Positions 14,301 through 25,400 of a DNA stretch of 64,000 bases are shown here, piece after piece. Position numbers and translations under genes: made by a program. The DNA lies in the NCBI RefSeq assembly GCF_016859285.1, contig NC_053415.1:12024501-12088500 (forward strand). The letters are read 5' to 3'. The stretch comes from Xiphias gladius (taxonomy: Eukaryota; Chordata; Actinopteri; Istiophoriformes; Xiphiidae). Under the pieces are notes generated by a model that did no database searches, had not been told where the DNA came from, and was given only the letters and a program-made list of their open reading frames with translations. The stretch's first letter is position 1; every line of letters starts with the position of its first letter.

Positions 14301-15279
14301 CATACAACAAGTACCTGATATGCCAAGAGAGGACATTAGATCTTGGAGTTTGAAGAAGCTCTAGATGAAAAAAAGCAACAGCAGCAATACGTACAGTAAT
14401 ACTTATGACATAGGAGGGCAACAGGATGAGAAGAACAACTGTAGGCTGCTGGGTCAGTACAGCAAAAATCCCTTATGTCAACAAACCTCAAAGTCCTAAA
14501 TAGTACTGAGATCACTATGCGACATATATACGAATCACATTCCCAAACTAACGGTGAATTCTTTCATAATTTTATACAGGCATTAAGGTCAAACATGATT
14601 TTCCGATTAAGCAACAACGTTACTGTCCTGACAAAATCAGCACGATTCTGAGTTTGTTGCAGTTAGCAAGAATGTGAAGGCTACATCTGCACATATGGAG
14701 GGGGCATTAAAAAATAAGAGACTGTATTTTCATAAAGTGCTGCTTAATGAACTATCTATACGCCGAACTTCACTACAACACAATACTGTTTTGCAAATCC
14801 TGTTTGGGTATAGGTCTACAAAGAATGACTGGCCCGTAATCGCAGGAATTCATTAAATCACCAACTTTTAGAATGGAGTCAGGTACACCTTTTGGTATCA
14901 TCAAGACTGCAGGGCTTAATACGAGCGGCTAAATTTGGCAAAGGGGATAGAAATGCAGCCTTAAAAGGACAAGAGTGTAAGTGTAAGCTGTAGTTACTGC
15001 AAAAATAATCATACCGTCACAGCTGAAAAAAAATATCAGTAACTTTTACTAATTTTACGTTAGCATGATTAGCTAACAGTAACGTGTAAGTGTGTAAACT
15101 CACCGTAGATCCCTAGCGGCAGCGACGGGTACAGTAGCCGTGTGGCTTGCACTGAACACATTGTCAGTTTTTACGGTTTCAAATGCTGCAAAAGCTACGA
15201 AAATAGACAAACAAAAGGCGGTGAAAGAATAGGTTGTAACAATGAATATCACTGGCATATGCACTGCTCTGTGCGCCAT
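7942..15279 (-). CDS. pofut2: GDP-fucose protein O-fucosyltransferase 2 (complete, nine exons)
   Basis: Exons: 15104-15279, 14061-14314, 13603-13747, 10719-10829, 9784-9850, 9441-9566, 9035-9215, 8670-8793 and 7942-8095. They total 1338 nt, or 445 aa plus stop; human POFUT2 has 429. The enzyme (GT68) adds O-fucose to Ser/Thr of folded thrombospondin type 1 repeats in the ER. The first ~35 residues are hydrophobic, as expected of a signal peptide. Motif [16 protein letters not shown], carries the catalytic Glu at residue 69 (human E54). Motif II, HLRRKDF, lies at 308-314, and motif [15 protein letters not shown], lies near the C-terminus, which ends HWKIVY. All splice sites are GT-AG and phases match throughout. 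The start is the first ATG giving a signal peptide. Intron 3 is swollen by an L2-like LINE. Nothing looks broken. Confidence 0.96.
8415..8545. mobile_element. Tc1-like transposon end fragment
   Basis: The phrases cagtgccttcagaaag and ctacacacaatactccaaa with tgacaaagcaac match the well-known terminal region of fish Tc1-like elements. Only an end is present; no transposase frame remains. It sits in the last intron of pofut2. Confidence 0.6.
11090..13440 (-). mobile_element. degenerate L2-type LINE (reverse transcriptase relic)
   Basis: Read on the minus strand, this stretch contains pieces of a non-LTR reverse transcriptase. They include FSLTDL near 13190, YADNTQLYF near 12490 (the catalytic YADD changed to YADN), [19 protein letters not shown] near 12120, and [15 protein letters not shown] near 11830. 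The frame is interrupted repeatedly, so the copy is dead. The wording matches the abundant fish L2-like family, including the 3' portion around 11090-11700 with a (TAA)n tract. No 5' endonuclease part was recognised, so it is probably 5'-truncated. It lies in intron 3 of pofut2, in the same orientation as the gene. End points are approximate. Confidence 0.8.
11348..11384. repeat. (TAA)n microsatellite
   Basis: About twelve AAT/TAA units in a row, lying inside the LINE relic. Confidence 0.9.
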
Positions 15280-16910
15280 ATTTCCTCAGAGCCACGCACT
15301 TCCGGAAGGGCAAAAAGCGTCTTTGCTGTTGCCGAGCAACCAATAGTATAAACCTTGAAAAAAAAAAAAAGACTAGAACGATTTCTTCAGTATAGTCTAC
15401 TTATGTTAATGTCAGTTTTGTTTTTTTGTTTTTTGAAAGTATAGATACAGGTGGTACATGGTGGTACAGGGTGTCACTATATGGGAATTGTAACTAATGT
15501 CCTTGGAGTGTGTAGGAAAACATTTCACAGACAAGGCACAGTGAGGATCGGGACCAAGTATAACTTTCATTGTCTGGACACAGGTGAAGCAAATAATATT
15601 GGTGATGGCTTATTTCCATTGAAGTGTCCCGTCCTGTGAGATGTAATAATACTAATATGAAACAGGATGTAAACCCATCGGCCCCTGAACTGGCACACTT
15701 TATGATTGTTATTTGTTTTACTGGTAACTAATAAACTCCCTTCTCCTCTCACTGATCTTCAGTCTTTCAGTGTATTCCATAAGATATTAGTCATCAGTCT
15801 ATTTTTGCAGCCGTTTTTCTCCCTTGCCCACTTCTACCTCTGTTAGTACTTTCCTACATTCACCAGGTTGCTGTTTCGACAACCACCATGGACCAAATAG
15901 TGTTCCTTACGGGTTGTCAGTGCAGACATCTACATCTTTTTATGGTGACTGTTGAACATTCAAAGAGTCTCTAGAAGGAAGCTTGTTCTGGATTCTGAAG
16001 GACTGACAACCGAACCTGACTTTGCCAACTGATGTTCAGTTAGTTCATTTTATGGATGTGCTTTGTTTGCTAGATTCAAAATTTATTTGTAAATTTTATT
16101 TGCAAAGTATAAAGACAAGACAATGCCATGGATCATGCTGACTATGAGTCTTTAAAGACAAACTTGAGCTGAATATCAATAATCTGTCAAAACGTTGTAC
16201 TTTCCAAAGTTTTACGCTTGATTTGGCTTGGGCTTAGATTGGGGAAATAGGAAAACAACAATATAACATCTCCTGTCCACACAAAGAATAAATTGAATAG
16301 TTATTTTTTCGTAGTCTTATCAATGTGTCTCATAGGCCTCAGGAAAATTTTCAAGGCAGGCAAAAGCACAGAAAACATAAGGAGAGATGTGCCTCACATA
16401 AGTTAGCTATTCTTCACATAAAGAAGCATTTCGTCTTGATTTTAGGATTCAGTTATCACCACAAACAGGAAGGTTTCAGGGAGTAAAATGGAGGTAGATT
16501 TGCTGTTCTTTCAGTGCTGATCTCTGTGGAGTCTGACTGCACTGAGATGTGTGGACGAGGGGAGGGAGGATTTTTTTTCCAGAACTTCAGAAACCAGTCT
16601 TGCTTTTAAAGGTCTGCTCAGATGTGGAGCGTGTTTGGCTTCACGAGACAAGCACAGCAGCTACGAAATAAAAGCAATCCCTCGGTGGGGGTTGTTTAAG
16701 CAGCAAAACGCTCACGGAGCGGTGAATGTGGGAGAGCAGACGACAAAGCCCACACACGACACCACCTACCTGCAAGAACAGCGCCATCTTGTGGCCTCTT
16801 TGTGTTACTACAGCTCCGACCAGCGACCCAGGTGACACACGCTAGTGTTGAGCCTTTTTCCCACTGAAGGAACAAGACAGGCTTGGTTTGAGGACTAGAG
16901 CAGAGTGTGA
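15280..16910. other. spacer upstream of pofut2
   Basis: The first ~100 bases above 15279 should be the pofut2 promoter and 5'UTR. No TATA box is evident. Beyond that I see only short ORFs without recognisable domains and no clear repeat family. Confidence 0.5.
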
Positions 16911-17090
16911 TTAGTAGAGCAGAGTAACCACCGTGTTCATTACGATGCTGTTGTTAAAGCCAATGAATCCAGCTGGGCCTTCGTATCTGGTGTCGTCTCT
17001 GTTGGAGGACACCATGAGAAGGCCCACATCGTCCAGTTCATCCGTGAACACTCCATAAGGACTAGTTGAGTGTCCACACGGTGACACATA
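16911..17090 (-). CDS. unidentified coding-like ORF, possible terminal exon or gene fragment
   Basis: The minus-strand frame ends at a TAA at 16911. Its last ~48 residues (PYGVFTDELDDVGLLMV ... NRDDTRYEGPAGFIGFNN ... VVTLLY) look protein-like: acidic and aromatic residues are well spread and codons are GC-rich at third positions, unlike the AT-rich surroundings. A possible acceptor (ACTAG) sits just before the PYGV segment, but it lacks a strong pyrimidine tract. I do not recognise the family and found no convincing upstream exons. It may be the last exon of a small gene, or a remnant of one. The full open frame extends to 17180, but the upstream part reads less like coding sequence. Confidence 0.3.
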   Translation of the reverse strand, partial: YVSPCGHSTSPYGVFTDELDDVGLLMVSSNRDDTRYEGPAGFIGFNNSIVMNTVVTLLY

Positions 17091-17180
17091 TGAGCAAAGT
17101 TTATAACATAGTGCACAGGTAGGGTCATGTGCTGGGGGAGCACTGAACCCACACTCAAAATGACACTCCTTAACTACCAA

Positions 17181-19290
17181 TCAGGGAATTTTTCTATCAA
17201 ATAAATTCTATATATTGTATAGGAACTGTTTTAATATAGTGAAGTGTGAAATGTTAAAGAATGCAGCTGTGACATCCCAATGTTTAAAAAAAAACGTTTT
17301 TTTGGTTAGAAATACAATATATTTTATTTTACTAATAAATCATGTGATGATCTAACTCTTTGCATTTTGATTTACCTTGTATCTCTCCTTGTTACTATGA
17401 AAATTTAAATTTATGTAGAGAACTTTCCCTCTGACTCTCTGTCAAATGCAGTGTTGCTTTATTGGCATAAAAATAAACCGGATTTCATACAATTCTACGT
17501 CAGAAGGAAATACACAGTATTGATCTTCATTTGTAGACTGACTGTGTTCTTAGTTTGACTTTGAATAAATGTATTACGTCTTATGTCAACAGGCTGGTTA
17601 AATTACTCGTGTGATTTATTGTATGAAACATCTCACTTCTGCGGTGAGACGTGACTGTGGGAGCAGCGACATGATGAGAAGGTTCGGTCATGATCCTCAT
17701 TCGAACAGAAACGAACCCAGAGTCGGCCAAGAAAACAGGAAGTGAGGTTTCAACTCGACTCGATTTCTTGGATAAGACGATCTCCGTCGACGACTCTTTT
17801 CATCCTGACATCGACTGACGAACTGCCAACAAGGACAGAAGATGATCCAGCGAGGAAGATGCGAACTTCATTGTTTTAAAATCCATGTTGAATTTCAATG
17901 GATTTTACTGTCGAGATGCGCAGAACCCCCAGCTGACATCATGTAATGAAAGGAGTCCGGTTAAATGAAAATCAGGGTCAGGGTTCATCAACTTTAGCAG
18001 ACATTTGACCAAAATGTACTGTATAAAGTCCTCAAAATGACTATGCACGCTTTACACCAGGCTTGAAGGAGAATCATTTAATTATTGAACAAGAATAAAT
18101 AAACTGTTACAAAAAAAAAAACCTGTTAGGCCCTCTTTTTTGAGACCATGGTTCACTTCCTCTCAAAACTGAAATAAAACCTTTACTGTTTAGGGTATGT
18201 AAGGATATTTATGTATTGTTTTCCCCTTTTTTTAGTCTGTTCAGACTGACTAACCCTTTAATAAACCTCATACGATTTGCCAGTTCAAACATCGTTTTCT
18301 TCAATAGCATATACACGCACACCATGCCTATAATATTAAAATACATGTTGCAAATTGAAGTCAAATAGAGTCGATTTTCCACTAAGGTAACTTTTAGAGA
18401 CTAACAGAGATGTGTACCGCAGCATACTGCAAATACTGTTACAAATGACCAACACTGAATTAATCAAAGCAGGTTGTTATCAGGCCATCCGGCAGATTAC
18501 TTGATGTTATTTTCTTGCTTCCTCTTAAACGTTTTAAAATAGTTGAAATAAATATAAACAATTATAGATAAATCAATTGCTCTTCTCTTATTCACAAAAC
18601 ACATCAACAACATACTGATGTTAATGGGAATGATCTTTACTAATATGTAATATTGCTGTAAACTTGTTACTATTATACAGTATATATACAATACATATAC
18701 AGTATATTCCATTGATTAGAGATAAAAATCGTTGTTCATAGGATTTGACACTTGATGTTACAGATGATGGCATTTGCTTCTAACCCCTCATCTTTTCATT
18801 TATTAGGCCTGTTACTGTACTAAGAGATAATATAGATTAGGACTTAGTTAAAGCAGGTTATACAAGGTTGAAAGTACATTTGCTAAAGGCATGCTCATTT
18901 TCACCAAATACTTTCTGACTTACAGCAGTATGATTGTAATATGCAGTCTGTAAATCCAATCTGCATTCTCTATATTCACTCTATAAAAGAAAAAAGGAAA
19001 GCACGGTGTCAGTTTCCATTCATTACACCAGCAACATACTGATATTTATCCAGCTGTCTTCACCATAAAACCTGCTCCAACAACATTGACTTGTACTGTA
19101 ACACTTCATGTTTTACTGCAAATACTTCTAGACTTGTTTGTGTATGATCTCATTTGTGGCTTTTACTTTTGATGGAGTATTATTGGATTGCGGTGATGGC
19201 AATTTCAATTTAAAGATATGAGGATGTTTTTCCAGAAAGTTATTATTGTAAAACAGTCGACGGTCACGTGACCTGCAGCAGAAGTTTAAA
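17181..19290. other. AT-rich spacer
   Basis: Mostly AT-rich and without supported genes. A more GC-rich block at about 17640-17960 holds a 43-codon plus-strand frame (starting at the ATG near 17694, ending PDID) with no recognised domain. It is not called as a gene. Confidence 0.4.
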
Positions 19291-19379
19291 GGTTGAGTTT
19301 GTTTGTGCCTTTCAGTTTCACAGTTGGAGTGCTGTCCCCTCACCAAATGCCAGCCATCCCGCGTGCCAAGGCTGATACT

Positions 19380-19715
19380 TTGAAAGGTAAAAGTAGCGAC
19401 CTCTCCAGCAGCTCCTCCCCAGGCTTCACACCATCTGGCCCCCCCTCAAGCTCCCTGCCAAGCTCTCCCTTCAGCGCCTCCTATAATTTTCAGTCAAGCT
19501 CCCCTCCAGCTCTCTCCCTAGCTGCACCCCAGCTGTCCTCCAAGCACCCCCCAAAGCTCTCTCCTCTAACTCTTCCTCCCCCTCTAGTTTTTCCATTGAT
19601 TTTCCTTCAGCTCCTCCTCTACCTCTTCCTCTGGTTCTTCCTCCAGCTCATCCTGTTGCCCTCCTAGCATCACCCCTAGCTCCTCCCCAAGCTCTCCCCC
19701 TAGCCAGCCCCCTCC
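19380..19715 (+). repeat. Pro/Ser-rich low-complexity tract (agctcctcc-type imperfect repeat)
   Basis: A C/T-rich purine-poor stretch of imperfect ~9-12 base units built on agctcc/ctcccc gives a Ser/Pro-rich frame on plus (SSSSSPGFTPSGPPSSSLPS) and a Glu/Gly-rich one on minus. It begins after a more ordinary segment near 19290. It may be a disordered coding region upstream of the kinase relic, or simple sequence. The sequence alone does not decide. Confidence 0.4.
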
Positions 19716-20233
19716 ATTGCCATGCGATGAACACTGGACTTGTCTGGTGCTTGATGACCGGAATAAGATCCTCTTAAGAAAACTGCAGATGGCAAGCTCC
19801 CCTCTTAGAACAGAGACACCCAACTTACCTCGCACAACATGCCCCCTTAAAGGAAATAAGGCATGCGCCAAGCCCCCGACTTCACAACCAGCCCCGAACA
19901 GAAATGAATGTAGAACCTGTGGGGAGAAACAAGCAGCGTGGCAGAAGAGGATGTAAGAGCCGCTGGACAGCCGGAAGGTTGCCCTCCAGGGAAGCGGTCT
20001 TTTAACAATTAATTTGACATAATGGGGGGTAAGGCGCGAACCTCCAACGAGTTACCCCCTCTCAGTGAAGCTCCTCTCTGGCAGACGAGAAAATGATGCA
20101 GACACCTGCAGAAAAAGTAGAAAAAATCCTAATGGTAGTAAGAGTGGCATAATGACCTCCCAGTAACTCTCTTCACTACCAGGAGGAAACAAAGGCCAAA
20201 CAGTACAAATGAGAAAAGTAAGATTAATCGTCA

Positions 20234-21970
20234 ACAGGCCACATTTAAGTGACTGATTTTGGACCGTCAAAGACTGGACATGGCAGCAGACCTGAATGAA
20301 GGCTGCACTGACAAAATCGTCAGAGAGTTCACTGACACGGAGGTTAGTCTCGCCTCTTCTCCATTTATAAAAACCTGTGCTTATCCAATGTTCGATGTGT
20401 TGTAGTGCTTATTAATCATTTTCTGTTTCCCCTCCATGTCCATTTCCTCCTACTGATATCATGTACTCCACAATTCATCGCCCCAGAAGGGATCGTGAGG
20501 CAGGGCTATGAGTAGCCTGTAGACTGGTGGGCTGTGGGCACAATTCTTTATGAGTTCCTGGAGGGCTCGACCCCTTTCTCTGGAAACACAGTAGAAGAGA
20601 TCCTTTATCAGGTGGTCAAAAATTAAGAATCTTTAGTTCAATTATTTTTCTTCTCCTCATTTGCATTTATCATTCTAGTAGTTCTGAAATACTCATTCCG
20701 TATTTTAACCACAATTAAAAGACATTCTCCCACTTTATGATTTAGCTTCTCTCATAAAACTCTGACATGGAGCTTTCATTCCTTGTTCCTTTTAGATTTT
20801 GGATTTTAATCTTTACACGTTGTTAATTAGGTTTTCCTAAAAGAATTCTGCCAATACCTTTGGTGGCATAGACAATTTTTTAAAATTACTTAATCAGATG
20901 ACTGTTATCAGCTTTTTTTTTCCAGATAAGCTCATCTGGCCACAGGGGGCAGATGCTGCGTCAGCTGATGCCCGGGACCTCATCACCTGTCTCCTGAAGA
21001 GGAAATGTATGAAGCGCCTGGGTACAGGTAAGTGGCAGCTTTACAAATGATGGACACGTGGATGAATACAGTAGGACACATACGCTGCTCGGTGAAAAAC
21101 CTGTGGAGTAATAGGCCGGTGAATTCCAGCTGGTTTCCACACATACAGTAGCTAAGAGCACTGATTTAATGCCACCACTGTGACTACGTGCAGGCCCAGA
21201 TTTGAGGTGTGTGCGCCTCATAATTGTCTACCACTGAAAGTATTGTAGGCCGGTGCCTGTAACAGAGAAGGCTCAGTCTCTGCTCCAGGCCCCTCAGTCT
21301 GTTATTCTGCCCACGACGACAGTGCAGTAGTAGTGTAGAGCTGTTTTGTGAAAGTATTGCTGCATGGAATTACTTCAGCAAACCAACAAAATTACTGACT
21401 TATACAATTTTCATTATAGTGCCAACTATCCGCTTCTGGTGTTTGGTGATGTTTGAATTACTGCGCTCCAACAGTAAATCCAGGTAGCATACAGTATATT
21501 ACCAGCTTGTGACTCTGCATCTCCCGAACGAAGACTTTTCCTGTTGCTTTGTGTCCCAGCTGCTCAGCGTTCTCCATTTTTATTATAGTACTAATGGGTG
21601 TCAGGGTTAGAGGTGCACTAGATGTAACAGGAATGAGACTAGCTTGATAAACCTTAATGAGAAGGTTGTCCATAGAGAGTCTAGGTCCTGATAACCGCTG
21701 AGAGCTCCAGAGACCTTTGAAGGAAAGTTCACATTAACTGAGTGTTTTTGTAACAAAGGAAGATATTAGAGGGGCTGGGGAGGCGGTGTGGAGAGACCGG
21801 GCCCAAGATTTGTAGATGTACAAACTAAATGTTTGATTGTTGTACTTCTTCCAGGAGGAGCCAGTGAGCTTAAAGCACATCCATTCTTCCAGGATCCGGA
21901 GTGGAACAACCTCCTGGGCAAAGACCCTCTATTTGTCCCTCAACTGGAACGCGTCTGTACTGTTGACTAG
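20234..21970 (+). pseudogene. MAST-family serine/threonine kinase relic (unprocessed pseudogene)
   Basis: Four plus-strand pieces keep the order of a MAST1-4 kinase C-lobe. The first (20234-20342) reads TGHI, a stop, then VTDFGPSKTGH (the DFG loop), a frame change, and MAADLNEGCTDKIVREF. The second (20465-20611) reads TPQFIAPEGIVRQGY, a TAG at 20513, and [17 protein letters not shown]. The third (20926-21027) reads KLIWPQGADAA ... DARDLITCLLKRK ... RLGTG. The fourth (21855-21970) reads ASELKAHPFFQDPEWNNLLG ... FVPQLE, then a stop. Introns sit between the pieces, so this is not a retrocopy. Splice sites around the last two are intact and in phase, while the acceptor before piece two is missing. 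The N-lobe, the HRD loop and the PDZ domain were not found. In living relatives these kinases bind microtubules, but this copy cannot make a kinase. Confidence 0.75.
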
Positions 21971-22143
21971 CAACCAATAATCAAAAGTTGTTTAGTTTTT
22001 ACAATTTTCTAAATATAGTGATGTTCACTGAATGTTAAATATGAAAATGATTGAATTTTAACAAGTAACCGTATTTCCTATTCAGTCAATTAAATTCAAA
22101 TTGTAAAAAGAACAACCCAGCAGTTTGATGCTTTTCACTTGAG

Positions 22144-22149
22144 TTTATT
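22144..22149 (-). terminator. dhdh: poly-A signal of dhdh
   Basis: TTTATT on plus is AATAAA on minus, about 260 bases past the dhdh stop. It is the best candidate for the 3' end of the transcript. Confidence 0.5.
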
Positions 22150-22408
22150 TGCCTAATGAGAAGACAATGGAGTCACTGAAATTTGTTCAAAATGAAACTG
22201 AAAAAAACAAAAATCAAAACAATAAGGGAAAGAGGTTGCTATTAAGACTGTAACAGACTATTATCAAAGAAGATACTTTGACATGTCACAGTAGGAAAGC
22301 ACATAAAAAAAAAAAAAACAATGAATGATGGTTGAACTCAGTAGGAAACATTTCATCATTCTGCATGATGAGGTAAAGGTCTGCTCACTAGTTGTCACTT
22401 AGAACACA

Positions 22409-25400
22409 TCACTGAATGCTGTCCTGGTCATATGTCACCCCCAGTTGTCTTCTCGCCTCATCTATAACCTCTGCTAATAGGCTGGAGTGAGCCCATGGCA
22501 TCCCCGGACTCTCCTTTAGTCCTACAGGGGAACAAGAAAACACAAATAACGATAAGCAAGGGACGACAACAAGAGACAATCCCAAGCTGGATCATGTAAC
22601 ATTTGCAGCAAAAACAGTGTGTGCAATTTGTTTTTTACATTTTATTATTAGCTCAGTACTAACAAAGAAGTCAATCACACATTTTCACACTAAAAATTTT
22701 GTCACTTAAGGTACACTGGATTGTTAATTAGTCTGGATAAGTTATTTAAATCTTAAGCATCACATTCACACTTGGATATAATGTAACAAAGGACTGAAAA
22801 TCTTGACAGATAAAACATTTCACATCAATATGGATCAATTGTAAATGCTACAGCTGTTCCAATTTTATGCATTAATTCATCCTGGACCTTTCAGCAGACA
22901 GCGGCGGACCTCATCAGCCTCATATCGTAGACCTGTACTGTTGGTGAAGTTAAGTGGCATGCCCGTCTCCGGCAGGGGAAATTGCATTTCCTTCCCATTT
23001 ACCTCCAACGTTGTAGGACACCACATATGGCGGGGCACCTTATGTGGAAATAAGTGAAATACATTAAAACTGACCTTGCATGAATTGTTAGATATTGGCA
23101 TATTAACATACCTGCGTTACTTGATCAATTATGTATTTCTGGGCAGAGACATTTCAACTTTTCTTCCTGCATGCTGCGTTTCTTGTTACCTTTATGGTGC
23201 CTTTGGTCCCAGTGATAACCGCATCGCAGGTCAGCATCATGGTGATGGAACAAGTGCAGATGGCTAGTCTGTTCCCTGCGAACTTCAGGACCAAAACTGC
23301 AGTTCCATCAACACCTGGACAATGTAGAGACAGCTTTGAATTCACTGGAATCTTAAGTGTCCTTTAATTTCCTTGATAGAGGACCTCTGGACTCTTGTAA
23401 GAATAGGTATCAGGGTTTCCAAATGGTAAATATTTCATTAGAGTATTAGTCTTTATTTGCTATAGAGATCATTTCAGGAATATTTGCTTGGTAAATGGAC
23501 TTTTCTGAGACAATCACCTGTGTCTATGCAATGCCCCGTGGCTTGGATGGACTCGGGCCTCTCGCCATTAAAGCACATGAAGACAAACTGCAGACAGTAG
23601 ATGCCCAGGTCCAGCAGTGCCCCCCCTCCTAGCTTCCTCTCGGCCAGGCGGGGGATGTGACTGAGCGGAGCCCCCAGATCAGCCCTCACCATCTGAACAT
23701 CACCTACCTCCCCCTGTTGCAGCAGTCTCCTCACCTCCAGGGATGCAGGAAAAAAACGTGTCCAAATTGCCTGGAAGGGAGACATGGGATGGATTGGACA
23801 GATGAATGGTAAATGATAAATGTGATTTTGGCTGAAAGGGGATATATTTTTATGCTGTATGTTACCTCCATGAGAAAGACACTGTTGTCTCGGGCTGCAG
23901 TGATGAGTTCCTGCACCTCCCTTGAATTCATGGCCAGGGGCTTCTCAATCAGCACATTCTTTTTAGACTTCATGAAGAGCCTGCCAGTACTCAGGTGGAA
24001 AGGATGGATGGTGCCAACATATACCACATCTGGAGAGAGAGAGAGGGATGGAGAGACTAGTGTTTAGAAATGTTTATTTAATATTTCACTTATATGCAAG
24101 TCTGTAATGCAGAGTCCACTAAAGATTAACATTCCTGAAGCAGGTGGAGATTCAATGACTGGCCTAAAGACACTTTAGCTGAGTAGGATTTCTTCATTTA
24201 GACCACAACATTACGCCATATGCTGCCAGTAGAACCCACCAACGTCTGCATCTTTTGCCAACTCATCATAACTTCCATATGATCTAGGGATGTTGTGCTT
24301 TTTGGCAAATTCTTCAGCATGCTGCAGGTTCCTGGCTGCGACAGCCACTATCTGAGAATGAAAGAAAATGTTTTGTTAATGTAAAATGTATGTACAATGA
24401 TTTGTAATTAATGAATATTCACCAAAAATTAAATACCGATGAAAATGTGAGCAGAAATCTGTCAACAAATGAAACACAGATGCAACCATAATTTAAGAAA
24501 TTAGTAAGACAATAGACTTTGAAAGATGGTGTCACTCATTACGTCATACATTTCAGGATGTACGGACACATTTCTGTACTCCCTGCTCAGTAATGCTAAT
24601 AAAAAGGTATAGTTAAAAACAATTAAGCTGTTGCAACCTAACAAAGTTTACAGATTTTTACAATTGTTTACACACTCAAATTGGAACTTGAAACACAATC
24701 ACTGAAACCTGAAACACATGTACCAAATCCCTAAACCTAGCCTGCAAAATTGCAAGCGCAATTTCTGCTTAACACTCAGTCTTCAGTTCTAAATCACACT
24801 TTTTGCAAAACACTTCCAACAGTTCTCTACATTAATCAAAACATTCAAAATTAAAATTGTGTGTCCCTTTGGAAAGCAATGCCAATCACAATGCCAAGCT
24901 TTATTTACCAGTTGGCACCCACTCCTCACAGGTGTAAACACTAGTTATTAAAGTGTTCACTCAGCATTCATAGTTCTAGCACTATTAAAAAAAAGGCCAC
25001 AAATGAGCTCTCCTGTTTTGGAGGAAAATGGAGGTCAATGGTGAAGCAAGAGCTAGAGGTCAAGAAGTAAGAGTAAGAGAAGAAATAGGAGGACCAGGAA
25101 GGTCAGTTGTCTCAGACGAGATCAGGGCCACATTGGTTGACCGTCAATATTGAGTGAGTATGAGGGAGGCTGGGCAGAGAGTTCAGCCCAACCTGAGCTG
25201 CCACACAGTTGCATCCATCATCCGTACATTCATTAATGAGAACTGGTAAATTACCTGCTGTCTACACTATGCCACTGCTCGTTATGTATGTATGCTGTAG
25301 TATGCTGCAGGCTAACATATCTGTAGGCCTATGTTACTCAGTGACTGTTGGCCAATGTTACAGTAATGTCATTTCATACTGAAAAAAAGACCAGTCATAT

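Noticed and set aside
14149-14364. Plus-strand ORF across pofut2 exon 2
   Set aside because: It is an antisense shadow of the strongly conserved pofut2 exon.
17691-17823. 43-codon plus-strand frame ending PDID
   Set aside because: It is short, preceded by an in-frame stop, and has no splice sites or family. It is noted only as a GC-richer block.
19584-19871. Glu/Gly-rich minus-strand ORF
   Set aside because: It is the complement of the Pro/Ser-rich simple tract and has no independent evidence.
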